Shown: one piece after another, positions 12,063 to 24,934 of the stretch
Layout of the letters: each line of letters opens with the position of its first letter
How positions within the stretch are numbered: position 1 is the stretch's first letter
Made by a program: the position numbers and the translations under genes
Notes under the pieces: generated by a model
Seen by the model: only the letters and a program-made list of their open reading frames with translations
What the model was told of the DNA's origin: nothing
Database searches by the model: none
Origin: Porpolomopsis calyptriformis
Lineage: Eukaryota > Basidiomycota > Agaricomycetes > Agaricales > Hygrophoraceae
Assembly (NCBI GenBank): GCA_951640195.1
Contig: OX621163.1
Location: 3,534,001 to 3,598,000, forward strand
Length of the DNA: 64,000 nucleotides
Reading direction: 5' to 3'

Positions 12063-15000
12063 TTAGCTACTAGATTGCTCTGATCCTGGCTCATCTGTGT
12101 ACTCTAATGAATCGGAATCGGAATCAGACTCTAAATCTGCCCGTTCCCTAGCAGCCTTGACTCTTGACTGAGATCTACCTACTATATGTCTTCCTGAACC
12201 TGAATCTTCTCTCTCCGCATCTTTCCTAGCAGCGTTCATTCTTGACCGAGTTATCCGCACACCACTCACCCCCTTTCTTCCCTCGTCTTTCTGGGCAGCC
12301 TTGGCCTTTGAGCGAGTAACCCTAACCTGTTGCTCTTTCCCGCTCTCTGAACCTGAAGGATTGTTGTCTGCTTTCCGTCTTACAGGAGGCTTTTGTTTTT
12401 GGTAGATTTTGGCAGACTTTCGGCTCCGAATAGGTGGTTTTATCAATCTCCCCAAGGTTTCATCTAGTTGTCTCTGAAGTATATTCTTTGAAGCATGAGG
12501 CCTTTTTAGGACCTGAGTTCGTGGACGCGCAGCCACCTCTTTCCCAATTTCTTCAATCCGATAGAACTTTGAATTCGAAATAAAGTTGATCTTGCCTGAT
12601 TTCATCCCCCATATGACTTGTTTCCCCTTTTTATTCGATAGGCCACCTATAGGAAGGCATTGTAACTGGCCAAATATATTGTCCAATTCACGGCAGAGCT
12701 GATCACCTTCATCCATATCCCAATCCACAAGATATTGGTGGTAAGTGGAGATATATCCTCCAGGCTGGGTGTATGGTTTCCAGACTGAATTCTCTGGGAT
12801 CTGGATAGTTTGTTCAGGGAAGAAGGTTGCCTGACGTGCTGAAAATGATAGATCATGGGAGTGACTCAAAGGAAGCTTTCCTTTAAGGCCACAGCTCGAA
12901 GGAAGGAATTGGCAATGGTCAATGCCTATGATATGCTGAATCGCAGGTACCGTCCAAGTCTCCATTGCTTCCTGAACTGTGGTTGGCTTGGGTAAAACAC
13001 CTGCTGATGCAAACTGCTCTGCCAGACTTAGCCACAGCTGATGCGTGAACTCAACAAACAACAGCTTTGTGTAAAGCAGTTCAGGAGCTTCCCAGTCATC
13101 ATCCAACCTCCATTCCCTAAGGAAAATCTCTGGCTCGGTTTCCAACAGTTTCTGAATTCTTGACCAAGATGGATTGGGACCCCAAGGGCACGCATCTTGC
13201 TGATACATTTGAATAAGGTGATATAGCTGGTTGGCTTGAGTTGCCTGTGGCTTCTTCAAGGACTGTCCATACGCTTGGATAACCTCAGCTGGATCCTCCT
13301 CCGGTAGTTCTCTTAGAGATAGCACTCCTTTCTTCAACTTGAGGTTGTGAAGAAAGAACATTCCGAACCTCCACATTATCGAACTGAAACGAAGGTCTCG
13401 CAACACATCATTCAAGAATGTGTGCTTTATCCTTGGCGTGACCATGGTGTGCTTAATCAGGTGGATGATAAGCGTAGCCATCATTCCATAGTTGCTTGGT
13501 CGATTTCGTGAAAGGTGTAGTTGGACGTTTTGAAACTCTGCTAGCCTTCTTGCCAACAACTTGAAAAAGAGGCTCGACTTGATCCAAATGATAGGGTCAG
13601 ACGACATATAGTCTTGTGCCTGGCAATCATTAGACATTTCTAGTTTGCAGTTATTTCGCTGCTTACCTTTTCAGATGCTACATCAAGAAGCTTTATAATG
13701 GCTAACCCACTCCCTCTAACTTCTTCTCTAACGCCGAATGACTGGATTTGAGAAGATTGAAACAGCTTTTTCCAGTGATCACAGCTAGTCATGAATCGGT
13801 CATTTGTCTTGACTGCATCACAGTTATCACATAGGTAGTTCGTTTGGCCAGGAAGTCGCACCACCTCAAAGCAAAGGTTGTAGCTGGATCGGAAGCAAAG
13901 GTGTACAAGCCGACTTTTCTTCAACTTGGTTTCAGCCTGTCTCCCTCCATAAGCTCCAAACATGGCAGTATAATGGGTCATTCCTTTTTTCATCCCCATA
14001 AGGTCGTACGAGTCGTCGATCCTATCTAACCTCCACAGCCCTACCAATAGCTCCTGATCCTCCCTAGAAGGAGGATGGTATGAAATCCCAAGATCAAGCA
14101 AGAGTTCTCCATGCAATCGGTCCTTCATATAATCCCAGTCCATGTTAGGAATCATCGAACAGAGTGCCTGATATATATTCTCAGTTGGGTGGTGCTGCTT
14201 AGAGAGCAGTTTGATACCTCGAGCATCTACAACAAAGAAAAAGGACCCAAATCGGCCTAGGAGATTGGGCTGGTTATTTATGATGTCGCAGAGAGTGGTT
14301 CGCATGGAAGAAAATGCTTCAGGTGTGAGGGGAATGGTCTTGGTCGTACGTCTTGTCCCTATTTTCCATTGGAGATTACTGACGCTTGTAGGAAGATACT
14401 CCATAATTCCGGTGTAGTTGGCTAAAACCACTGGCAGAGCAGGCATGATCACTTGTGAGAACCACAACTCCTGTACCTCCCTTGGCATCAGAGTAGTCAT
14501 TCTATGCGTTCCTGGGTCTTTCCTAATCATACGAGGGAAGAAGACGTAGGTGTTAAATTGGCCTGATCCTTGACCCATCTGCCCGAAATGGGTATGTGGC
14601 AAGGCACTAAGTGGATACCTTTTAGACCTCTGCCTAGGATTTCGAGTGGTAGGTGGTTGTAGAACCTGGACATAGACATGATTGTTGACAGAGAATGGAG
14701 GTTTGTCATCTAACAGTGGAAGAAGGTGAATATTGATTGGACCAATGAACTGTGGTTTATGCGTGACCCATATAACGCTGTCGATATCCACCGACACTGA
14801 CACTTCTTCATCGTCCAGGTTTACTCTATCCTTCTCCAAGTCGAAGTAGATGAATTTGTTGTTGCGTGCTTTACCTTTTACAAACACACCCTGGCTCTCT
14901 GATGTCCCTTCCACCCCTCCCGCCTCATCCAACATATCCTGAGCACCCATCATAGTCACATCTGGGTTGTCCATAGCTGGTAGGGAATTCGGCACCTCAG

Positions 15001-17430
15001 AAGAATGAGAAGATAACGAGGATGGGTATGCAACTGGAGATGATGGTAAATATCCACTTGCTTGATCACTTGAATCCCAGTGTGGAAGAAGGTGGTCATT
15101 GAGGAGAACCGGTTCCTGGTTATTGAACATAGAGAAAAAATCGGCCTGCAACCTATAGCCTCTATCCCTCCAGATACTCCAGTGCTTGCCCAATACAAGC
15201 ATTCCATTGGTGTCAAAGGTCCACGTGTTTGGAATGATATCAGCTTGATCCTCGGAGCAAACCAACATAGCTGATTCGTAGTCATCAAAAGGCCGCTCAT
15301 CAACGCTTGTTGCTAATGCTTCTTCACCCCCATTCCCATTTAGCTCAACCTCTGGAAGTTGGATTTCAGGTAGAGACCTTCTGGAAGGCTGAGGTGGTAG
15401 GTTGATTACAATGGAATCATCATCGTTGTCATCATTGTCATTGTCATTGTCATCATCATTGTGATTGTTGTCGTCATTGCTGGCATTGCCATCCTTGTTG
15501 TGACTATCCAGAAGATGGCCTAGTTGATTAATATAGGTAGCCTCTTTAGATTGATTATCACAGGTAATCGGAATGAGATAATACTCACACTTCATACGAG
15601 CAGTTGCAAGCGCAAGTGCTATTACCTCGAAACGCTTGAATTTTAAAAGCCCAGCCTTCATATCATTCACAACCTCAGAATTGGGTTCCATGGAATACCG
15701 AAGCAGGGTCTGAGTCTTGTTCCAGAAGTCATATGATTTTTGTACAGTTTGAAGCACAGTGAGAAATATTCTCTCTCGCATCGCATGAACACATTGCAAT
15801 TTGGGTGCAAGTGGGTGTTGGTTAATGTCTGTGGAATACATCCAACCATTATCAAAGATTTCTTGGCAAAGCGATGCCATCCAGGAACCAGTGTCAGCCT
15901 CACTCTGTTGAAATATGTATATGAATATGCTTCTTCTGTATAGAAACGAGATTTTCACCGTATTCCAATTCGGTTTGATTACTTGGGGACCTCGCTCATC
16001 CAACTCACTACCCAGGATCCACCCAAACACATTAGCAATAGCCCTCCAATAGTAGTTGCCATTCCACTCCATCCAATCTGAGTACATATTGGTTTCGAGT
16101 GGAGCTCCATGGCTAAAAACAAGAACCTTCTCCTGCTGGTAATCAAATAAAGCTAGCCTTTGGGTTGCAGAAGATTGCCATGATAGTGGAGGGAAAAATA
16201 ACACAGGCTTTTTCGGGATAGCAACGTGAGGTGGAAGAAGGAGAGTTTTATGGATTTCGGTAGACAGGATGTCTTCTTCTTCTCTTATTACCCTGCTCAC
16301 CGTTTCTGAGTCTAGATAGTAGGAATATCTCTGAGATGGCATCTGGGGTTGAATGGACATATACCATGATTTCAAAAGGTAAATTTCTATAACCGCATGA
16401 TCCAGGTGGTTTCCAGGCTTAGCAGATCCCAATGATTGACAAGCTGAAGCCCATATCCTTGGATCTGCTAGCTTCGTGTCTAATATCCTTGATGAGTCTA
16501 ATCACCACCAATAATATAAGAACATACCTATAAAAAGCTCTTGCTCAGATCATGGTAGATTCAATCGAATGGCATTTTTTGCTAGTAAATGAGAATGAGC
16601 GCTGTCACTTTCACTGGATCCAATGAAATCTGATCCGTTATTGCTAGCTGGCGACGATGATCGGCTTGTTGAGCTTCTAAAAGTTTAGTATTTAACCTAA
16701 CATTTCGAATGATAGATTTATTCACCGGTGTCTGGTTTCAAATCGCGAGTTGTTCCTTCTAATATCCACCGAAGGCTCTGAAGGAGAGCTATAATCACTA
16801 AACCTAACCAGTATTAATACGCAAGTATCTTATGATTTCTCTTAAAATACATACCATGCTTTCGCCACCTGGAAAATAAATAAATGTAAGTTATTATTGT
16901 CATAGGTTAATTGAGACATACAGCGCCATTATCCTTTCTACTTATTGCGTTTTGGACCCTTGAAGGACCTGGCTGGGGACCTAAGGGAGCCAATGGAGGT
17001 ATCGATATATATTGCTGATCCGAATTCTGGATGTTAAGATGATTTAGGCTAATTAACGTTGTCTGTAATAATGTGAGCACTTTAACCTTGAAAACAGATA
17101 TACACTTACTGAGTATACTGGCTTTTTGTTGATTAATATATGTTTTTTGGAAGGCATATGTTTTTCTCCTAGCATCGGTATTGGCATTGGCATCTTCTCT
17201 GCACAAGGCATATTCAGGATATTACGTATATCACTATCATCTGAACCACTAGAAGTCGAATCCCCTTCCTGGTTTATTATGGTTTTATTAGCCTCGTAAT
17301 GATTTAATTGTGTGAATCGAATTAGATACATAACTACTAGGGATAGGCTTACCTTGGCTAGTGAGGACATAGCTATGATCCTATCTATATCACTGTCATA
17401 ATCTGCACCTTCATTTGCCTGGTTTGCCAT
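12063..17430 (-). CDS. Very large uncharacterised protein (~1.6 kb of codons) beside the left terminal repeat
   Basis: ATG at 17430, stop TAA at 12063-12065. Small N-terminal exons (MANQANEGADYDSDIDR; a Ser-rich exon) lead into a ~950-codon exon ending EK at ~13663. A 49-bp intron with a tctaatg branch-like motif then joins a ~519-codon last exon in phase. Features: an Asn/Asp-rich tract at ~15420-15490 and a basic C-terminus with RxTRSR-like repeats (possible nuclear or DNA-binding tail). Conserved-looking blocks include GIMEYLPTSVSNLQWK, FFFVVDARGIKLLSKQ and CDNCDAVKTNDRF. I believe related proteins are common and unnamed in agaricomycetes, but assign no function. One TGA (16550-16552; RC of tca) sits in LP-*-SEQELF where CGA would give Arg. 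Position next to the terminal repeat makes it a candidate element-encoded mobility or maintenance protein; this is inference only. Confidence 0.7.
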
Positions 17431-17559
17431 ATTGGAGGTTAAGATCGAGAGCTATGTTTGTGCAATAGTCGAGACAAAGTGTATCTACATTCACGTGACA
17501 TATATATAGCTGTGGGAATATAATATGAATAATCAACATTGGTCCGTAGATTTATTATT
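17431..17559. promoter_or_regulatory. Short divergent promoter region
   Basis: Only 129 bp separate the start codons of two divergent genes (17430 - and 17560 +). A TATATATAG run at 17501-17509 is the only promoter-like motif seen. Shared control of both genes is plausible but inferred. Confidence 0.35.
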
Positions 17560-18925
17560 ATGGCACCTACAACCGAGGAAAAACAATGGAAATCTGCAAA
17601 AGTTGTAGAATACCTCGAGGTTCCTAATCCAAATGATGGTGAGATATCACCTATGCCTTGTTCTATTTGTTCCGAATCAAAACTTTATAGGCTCTCCTTG
17701 CAAATTCGTTAAGAATGACTTGTAAGTGTTTATCGATAATGCTTGAATAGTAGTCATTTGATTATTTCCCTCAAACACAGCTGCCTCATCCGTCACCTTG
17801 GCCTCCATGCAAAGGAAGAAAATAATATTATAATGGATGACTACTGGAAAGGTTTGATCCTACAAATAAGAAAAACTACTAAGGTGATACACCTGCTCAA
17901 GCTACCCTACCCAATGTTGACAATGTGCTTTAGAACAAGTATCTTGCTAAGGTTTCATGGATGTATACAGCCAAGCAGTTGTTGGAGAGAAGTGATGTTA
18001 AGGCTGATACTAAAAGGTTGCATCTCAAAACCTACTCCTTCTCCTGTCACTCTATGTTCTTCTTACTCTTGACAGGTATATAAACACATTTGGAAAGCAA
18101 GAGCTGTGTGGCTCTGATTCTACAGATATCATTGATGCGCAAGCCTTGGAAGGTGAGGGTTATTATATCGAGAAGCAGATATAAAAGAATGAACTGAACT
18201 GAACTGAAAATTAAACTGTAGATACAATCGACATTGTTATTATTAAAAATCAGATCGAAGATCAACCTCCAGTAACTGCGTATTACATGCGGTAAGCTTG
18301 ACGATAATACCAACCCATCTATTATACTAAAATTTCTATTAGATACTTCTGGGATGCGCATAGGCAGGCATTGAAGGTGCGTTCATTGAACTAAACATAT
18401 ACCCTGTAGTAATCTATTGGGTGGTAGGGCGAGCCAGAAATATGTGGCGCAACTCACTGTTATTCACTTTGGTCCCCCGATACAGAGGAACAACGCTACT
18501 GCTGGTCCTGCAAAAGATGGTCCCATCTTACTTGCCTAGGAACCCCTGCCAACATTACCCAGCAGCAGTATCTTAACAATCTCTATGCTATAGAGAAGTT
18601 TGCCGACACCCCAAAAATTATACTTCAAGTTGCTTTCCAACCCACAGCTAGGGGAGGTCTCACTTATTTTACAGCCGGAAATATTAGGATCGTGAACAAG
18701 GCTAGAAAGTTGCTTTCTTCACAGGAACGCAGTGTCGTCCAAGCCTCTGGATGGATAGCTGCTCACCTCATTGAGGAGTCTCGGTTAAATATGATAGACA
18801 CTGACTGGGAAAACTAGCTTGAGGCAGAATTCGGCATAGATAACACAGACTCTTATGAGCCATTAGTCGTTACAGACCAAACATACTATACTTGCCCTCG
18901 GTGTAGCTCAGATTTGCTTATTTGA
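17560..18925 (+). pseudogene. BAH/PHD-like zinc-finger protein, interrupted by stops
   Basis: Starts MAPTTEEKQWKSAKVVEYL. Several short introns follow. The central exon reads KVSWMYTAKQLLERSDVKAD; then come PPVTAYYMRYFWDAHRQAL and, from ~18430, a cysteine cluster EICGATHCYSLW...YCWSCKRWSHLTCLG. That Cys/His spacing resembles a PHD-type finger following a BAH-like region, as in chromatin readers. It ends with a second cysteine pair, CPRCSSDLLI, and TGA 18923-18925. In-frame stops: TAA 17880-17882, TAG 17931-17933 and TAG 18815-18817. Each is one C-to-T (or G-to-T) step from Gln/Glu. The zinc-finger assignment is moderate and the BAH part weak. The exon around 17810-17880 could not be joined cleanly. 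Confidence 0.55.
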
Positions 18926-18997
18926 TACCTTACCATTCTTCTAGCTTATCTAATACCTACTATCCTTCACCGTGTTACTGCTAAAAACTCAGCTATT

Positions 18998-20142
18998 ATG
19001 TTCCCCTCCACTATAAAACAAAGTGCAACAGATCTAATGGATGGAATACTGAAAGCAAAGAGAATCGTCGTGCTCTGTGGTCAATCGACCCATCATCATG
19101 TTTCATTCAAATACTTACCTACTCTCTAGGAGCAGGAATATCCGTGGCTGCAGGTATTCCATGTTTTAGAGGACCAGATGGCTTATATACTGGCAACGCA
19201 CTATCTGGATTTACCGGAGTCAACCTGACTGATCTGCTTACTAGCTCATCCCTCGTAGTGAGAAATATATGTTCAAGTGAGGATTAGTTGACCAAGTTAA
19301 TGTTCTAGACCCAAAAGCAACAATCACTGCATTGTCAGCTCATTGCCACCCTTGCTGAGAAAGCGGCAATCGCACAACCCACTGCCTTCCACCATTTCCT
19401 TCGTGCTCTAGACCTCCAAGGAGTGTTACTCCGTGTTTACACTCAAAATATCGATGGTTTGGAGCTCAAGGCTGGGTTACATATGTCCTCAGAAATTCAC
19501 CCCAGTGATGGACCAGCCTGATGCATTCCATTGCATGGATCCCTAGAGGAACTACGATGCCCTGGCTGCTCCTCCATTTTTATCCTCGAACCATACTACC
19601 CCTCTTTGAAAGAGGGCCAACTACCAGAATGCACTGAATGTCAAATCAATATGGAAAAGAGGGTAGAGCAGGGCAAACGCAGAACGACTGTGCCTCGACT
19701 CCAACCCAATATCATTCTTTACGGAGAACCACATCCTCGAGGAGAAGAAATAGCAAACGTGCAGCAAAATGATCTTGGGTTAACTACCACCCCCAGTCGC
19801 CAACTAGATCTTCTCCTTGTGGTTGGCACTAGCTTGAAAGTGAAGGGTACTACTGACTTTATCAAGCAGTCCGCTAGAATCTTAGCAAAAAATTCCCCCA
19901 AATCCAGTTTACAAGCATCGCCTCAAGTTATATATCTCAATAATACCTTTACGAACACAGCTACGTGGGCTGGTATATTCGACGCTTGGATAGACATGGA
20001 CTGTGAAGAGTTTGCACGGTTGGCATTGAAAAGGATGGAGGAGATGATTGCGTCAGGTGAAATGCTCGAAAGCAACCACACTCAGGTTCAGGTTCTCTAT
20101 GGAGACAGAAAGCTTAACTACAGACCATCATGGAGGTTATAG
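18998..20142 (+). pseudogene. Sir2-family NAD-dependent protein deacetylase (sirtuin), one in-frame stop
   Basis: Start MFPSTIKQSATDLMDG at 18998. Three exons: introns 19080-19129 and 19255-19308. Splicing restores VVLCGAGISVAAGIPCFRG, the NAD-binding GAGIS motif. Exon 3 has VYTQNIDGLE, the HG of the catalytic histidine (PLHGSLEELRC) and a four-cysteine zinc site (CPGC...CTEC), then NIILYGEP and LLLVVGTSLKV. Length (~376 aa) fits an Hst-type fungal sirtuin. The family removes acetyl groups from histones using NAD. A single TGA at 19519-19521 lies just before CIPLHG; CGA would give the usual Arg. Apart from this stop the frame is complete. Confidence 0.85.
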
Positions 20143-20616
20143 TCTTGATAAAATTACTGAATTAGCATCTATTATGCTGCATGCATGTCGCATCAAACTT
20201 TCCACAAATATTAATCAACTTGTATTGCTGCATTCCAAGCTAGTTACTATATAAGTCTACTACATACGATTTGTGCTAAACCTGTGTAGACATGTTGAGC
20301 TGTGTGCAGGTGTAAATTAGCAAGTTCACATGCGCCACTCCCATCCCATTTTGGTATGCAAATGTGATGTCACGCATAACATATCAAGTTGCTTTGATAC
20401 TGTATTGATTAACTCCCAGCTATCTTGTCTGTGTATGCGTGAATATCAACTAGCTGTTATGTACTTATGAAGTGATGTGCTATGAAGTGATGTGTGAGGA
20501 GCCTAAGTAGTGATCAAGAGCTGTGACTCACACACGAAACTACTTCCAGCACCACAATGGCTATATGCATGCGATTGAATGAATGCTTATTTTTTCACCA
20601 CATCTAGATAAATTTT
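20143..20616. other. Intergenic, no recognisable feature
   Basis: Contains only short direct repeats such as ATGAAGTGATGTG near 20467-20500. No gene, RNA or transposon end is seen. Confidence 0.5.
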
Positions 20617-21620
20617 ATGCTGATTATCTTGTTTTCATGCAGTTATCCACCCACCCCCAAATGTAACTACCCTTGGAACCAAATGATGTGTTCTTCTCGA
20701 TGCTTGGATGCGGATAATAATCGGTGGTCGAACGATCGCTCTCCTGTTCCACCAAGCGACACCATCTGGCTCTTTGAGGAAATCAGCCACCCTTTCACAC
20801 AACCTGACTTGACCCTCAAATTGAACCAGCAAAAGCAGATCATTTTACATGCTTTTTGCAAAAGCAGAAACAAACATCGACACTACACTCTCCCTCTATC
20901 GACCACACTTCAGATCGCTCTTCTTGACCTTGAATACTGGGCGAATGTTGCTAACCCTCATCCCAGTGCAAATCGTATCACACGTTACCTGGAAAGGCTC
21001 AGGTCTGATCTCTGGGTTGAGTTATCACAAAACCATGGCAGCTTTGGCTCTAGCTTCCAACCTAAAATGACAATACCGTGGGCAGTTAGAATGAATCACT
21101 TTTTTGGCCACTCTTTCTTCGGCAGATGGGAGTACCTTCAGAAATGCAAGGCAAATGGGTGGACTCCATACACCTATGAAGACCCAACCTTATACCGTAA
21201 GAGGCAGCTTCTGCATACACAAGCTTCCCTTATCTCATCATGCTTTCCAATTCAAACTACATAGAATGGCATACTTTATTCGAAACCCATACAAACTGGC
21301 TAAGCAGGGGGTTCCAGCTATGTCTCCAGCAGCTAGAATCACACACAAAACCTCCCCGGTTTGACAGAGGGCACTCTGTGACCTGTGCGCTTGCTTTGTT
21401 CCTTGGAGTTAACGGTGAGAGTAAATGAAATCAACATCTTGGCTTAGGGATGCTCTAATGCTATATGCTTCTCTTTGCTACTGGCATCAATGAAAATACA
21501 GCCCAACAGTGGGCTAACGATGTTCAGGAGAAGAATATCAACCCAGATTCCCATGGATACGGTGTAAATACATCATCACCTACCCATGAGGCTGATCTTG
21601 GGTAGGTCTGTAAGACACAC
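20617..21620 (+). CDS. Uncharacterised protein, copy 1 of a recurrent element-borne domain family
   Basis: Exon 20617 to ~21199 then an intron to ~21264, followed by EWHTLFETHTNWLSRGFQ and, after another intron, a tail around NINPDSHGYGV. Family signature: LLDLEYW, then IPWAVRMNHFFGHSFFGRW, then NGWTPYTYEDPTLY. The same order occurs at 22255-22758 (+) and 26182-26703 (-), and more distantly at 36700-37200. Function is unknown; repeated W, H and GH positions suggest a folded domain. No stop interrupts the main exon. The start is uncertain: a possible acceptor (tttcatgcag) at 20632-20641 could place the first exon upstream. Confidence 0.5.
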
Positions 21621-21830
21621 ATGGTTCACATTCACTCATTGTGATCATTTAGTATTTCACAGCTAGCAATGAATCTTTCAGCTGATAATGATCAGCCAGT
21701 GGGATCCCATGGTGCATTTCATTCAGATGAATTTACCAAGCTGATACTGATCCAAGATCCAAGCTGAGATAGAGGGGGGGCAGCCTCAATTCTCCGATAA
21801 CAGTGTTACCATTCCTCCACGATTCGAAAG

Positions 21831-21869
21831 GAAGATGAAGATGAAGATGAAGACGAAGATGATAATGAA
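21831..21869 (+). repeat. GAAGAT-type microsatellite
   Basis: Runs of GAAGAT and GAAGAC units encoding Glu/Asp if translated. This is a simple repeat between copy 1 and the JmjC gene. Confidence 0.7.
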
Positions 21870-22254
21870 AGTTTCTTGATGTTTTTTGTTTTTTTACATG
21901 CGAACAGCAGCTGCAAGTTACCATGGGACTTACAGATCATTGTAGCCACCTTTCCTCAGCGGTATACCTCACACCTCCACAATCTGTATCCTTCACTTCA
22001 ATAAATTATAATGAGGATGATGGTTTTCACCGTAATATTTATAACTCCTTCAACCAGATGAAGGAGTAGTGGAATGAATCAAATGGCAAAGAAAACGTCA
22101 GGGCTTCTTTGTCACCCTCAAACTTGAGAATATGGCATTCATTTATAGCACATGATCTAATCCAAGTCCTGGATAGAATCATATCGTCTTTGTAGCTTTC
22201 AAACTCTTTAATCGAATAAATACCCACGTGACCCCCACACATACGTTCATTATC

Positions 22255-24934
22255 ATGGCCACCCAACCGATAGCCAACAAAGAAGGAGAGCTATTTGATG
22301 ATGAGGCTTTATGGCCAGCCAAGACATCCACCCTCTTGAATAAACCGTCCAATTTCTGGCGCTTCTCAGAATTATCAACCCAAACAACATTCAAGCTCTT
22401 TTTCTACCACAACAACTCACTGCGATCTCACGAAATACACATCCATTACCGCTCTATCCTTGCTTTCCTTGACCTGAGTCATTGCCACAGCTGCCTTGAA
22501 GCAGAGAACCAGGTACGACATGCAGGACGAATCAAACAGTACCTCCAGAACCTCTGTTTGGCCGTGCAGCATGAGTTGTGGTTTGAGGATCGTAAACTGC
22601 TCACTCAAGCATCATTGCGATTGAAGACGGTGAAGCAATGGGCCGTCAGAGTCTACCATTCATTTGGACACTCTCAAACAGGTCGCCAACTCTATGCTGA
22701 TCATTGCAAAAACGAGAACCGTCTGCCTTATGAAGATGACGATCCGACTCAATATGGTGAGTAATCTTATCAATATTGGGTGCAACAGCTGATATTAAAT
22801 CGCTCACTGAAGATTGGAAGAGTCACATATCCAGGGTCGTGTCATTTGGGAACGAGATGCTTGCGACCGACACTTGGTCAGACTCTCCAGCGACGGCTGG
22901 CACTTCAAGCGATGCCGCTCAAGAGAAATCTGACTCGCTGCAATATCTTATTGCGATCGGATTCATCAACCATCCCAATGAACTGGGCCAAGGAGTGAGC
23001 GCTGCTAGTCTTCCCCAAAAACGATCTTTGTCCGATGATGAAGAACCCATGAGTCGAAAAAAACATCAACCAGCTACGATATCTGGTATGTGAAGTTATT
23101 CGCATTGCATCATCCTTATGAAGAAGAAGATAACGCATAACATCAGCACCCCTCACCCAGAATAAGCACGACTACTTTACTTCGTTGAGGGGAGTGAACT
23201 TTCCCCAGGACGCATCCTCGATTCAATGGGCCAATGGGTCGCAAACCGTACTTCCATGGGTTCACGTTCCGGGCCATCAAAATGCAGTCCGTCCATCATT
23301 TTGTGCTCGTTCTTGATCAGCTAACTGAAGCTTTGTTAAGGATGCTAAATTAGTTGAGGTGCTTGCCAAATCACCTGATGGTTCATCTGCAACCCATTCG
23401 ATAAACAACTGGGACTTGGATGAAACTAACTATGTCGTTATCCCACCAAGAGAACCTTCCCAACCACTTCATGCCATCGATGAAGCCGTGCGACTCCATC
23501 TTGCTAATCAGCGATGCATTATATTACAGGGTCAACATCTTGAAGGTCCGGAGACATTTTGTAAGGAGGAGATCGAGGCAGCAAGGGGTCCATTAAGCCA
23601 GCCAGTTCAGTGGCATGGTACGTAAAATCCATCTCTACGATTACTGTGGTTTAATATTGTATAGACGCAAGATTGCGTGCAGTCGGTAGGTCCAAGAAGG
23701 AGTCAGATGGCATCATCCACAGCCACTCTTCCCTGGGGGAGTTTATTGAGGCATCTGAGGGTGTAGACATCTGTGGAAATATCCTGGATGCCCCTTCACT
23801 GAGAAATGCCGCCCCCTCTATTATATGGTAAGAGTGCTGAGAGCTTGTACATTGGCTTATTTCAACAAGTAACCTTAACAGTCGAATAAGTGACGAAGCA
23901 CTCGCATTCCAGCTCACAAAACATGAATCATTCGCGAAGTTTTGGAAGCACCCTCCAAAGGACAAGTCAAAGCATCACAAGATGCCAAATACTCGACAAG
24001 AACTAGTCCTTCCAGGGCCACAGGTTATTCGGATGTGCACCTGGCAAATGATGCAGTGGAACCTGCTGATGCATGCTGGCTTCGTAACATTCCCCCACAA
24101 GGATGCTAACGGCTTGTGTACCTGGATCTATGCGCATGCTGGGATAAAAATTTGGGCCATTATTTGACCTAGATACACAAAAAGTCACAACTCCCGGAAC
24201 AAGTTGCGCAGCCTGCACAAGGATATTTGCTTCAGTCAACTACACCAACTGAATCAACATGCTCAGATTTTCACGACGTTTCTTTCTGCAGGGGAGATTC
24301 TGTAAGTTTTTATATTATTAACACTCTAAAAATTGATTACTCATGCTCATATATTGATTCTATGTGTCAGAATTATGCCTCCTGGCATTTGGCATGCTGT
24401 ATACACCCCCATGCCAAGCTATTGTTCGGGAGGTCACTTTTATACCTATGAGACGCTTCACCTCACTGAACAATCGCGGGACTTCGACCATATGCATGGT
24501 CATTTTTCAACAAATGCAAATCACCACGTCTCAAGGTTGCTTTCTCGCATGGTTTTAGCACTTCCACATGTCGCCAAAAGTCGAAGTGAGCACGTGAATG
24601 AATGATATCCCCTCATTTTTGTTTAAAAGCTAGCTTTCCAGAAATATATCGATGGCCATTCTTGGCACTGGCCAGAATGATTCTCAAATCGAATGAGTAC
24701 CTTTTGCTGGGTGAGCAGAAAAGGCCAGACCTTCCGATGACCGAGTGGGATGTCCTTTTTCAGGAGGAAGAAGGAGAAATCAACGAGGCCCAGAAACAGA
24801 TCAAGGCGATACTAGAAAGGGCAGGAATCAGCCTGACAGCTATGGAGTCAGAAGTACTCGTCAGTGGAGAGCATTGGATGGCGCTCAGTGAAGAAAAATG
24901 TTTATCCACCGAACCTTTTCTTCCACCGCCATAG
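22255..24934 (+). pseudogene. JmjC-domain protein with an N-terminal element-specific domain (copy 2), stops present
   Basis: ATG at 22255. Exon 1 carries the recurrent domain (LAFLDLSHCHSC, KQWAVRVYHSFGHSQTGRQ, YEDDDPTQYG). A linker with a basic KKH stretch follows, then after a phase-compatible intron (~23087-23148) QNKHDYFTSLRGVNFPQD leads into a JmjC-type protein. Iron site: PHKD (His-x-Asp, ~24092) and distal His in MPPGIWHAVYTP (~24380), followed by SGGHFYTYETLH. It ends at 24934. JmjC enzymes use Fe(II) and 2-oxoglutarate, typically for histone demethylation. In-frame stops at 23314-23316, 23326-23328 and 24165-24167 (all TGA; the last sits in KIWAII-*-PRY, expected CGA). The fusion rests on splice phase and is inference; two adjacent genes are possible. 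Confidence 0.65.
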
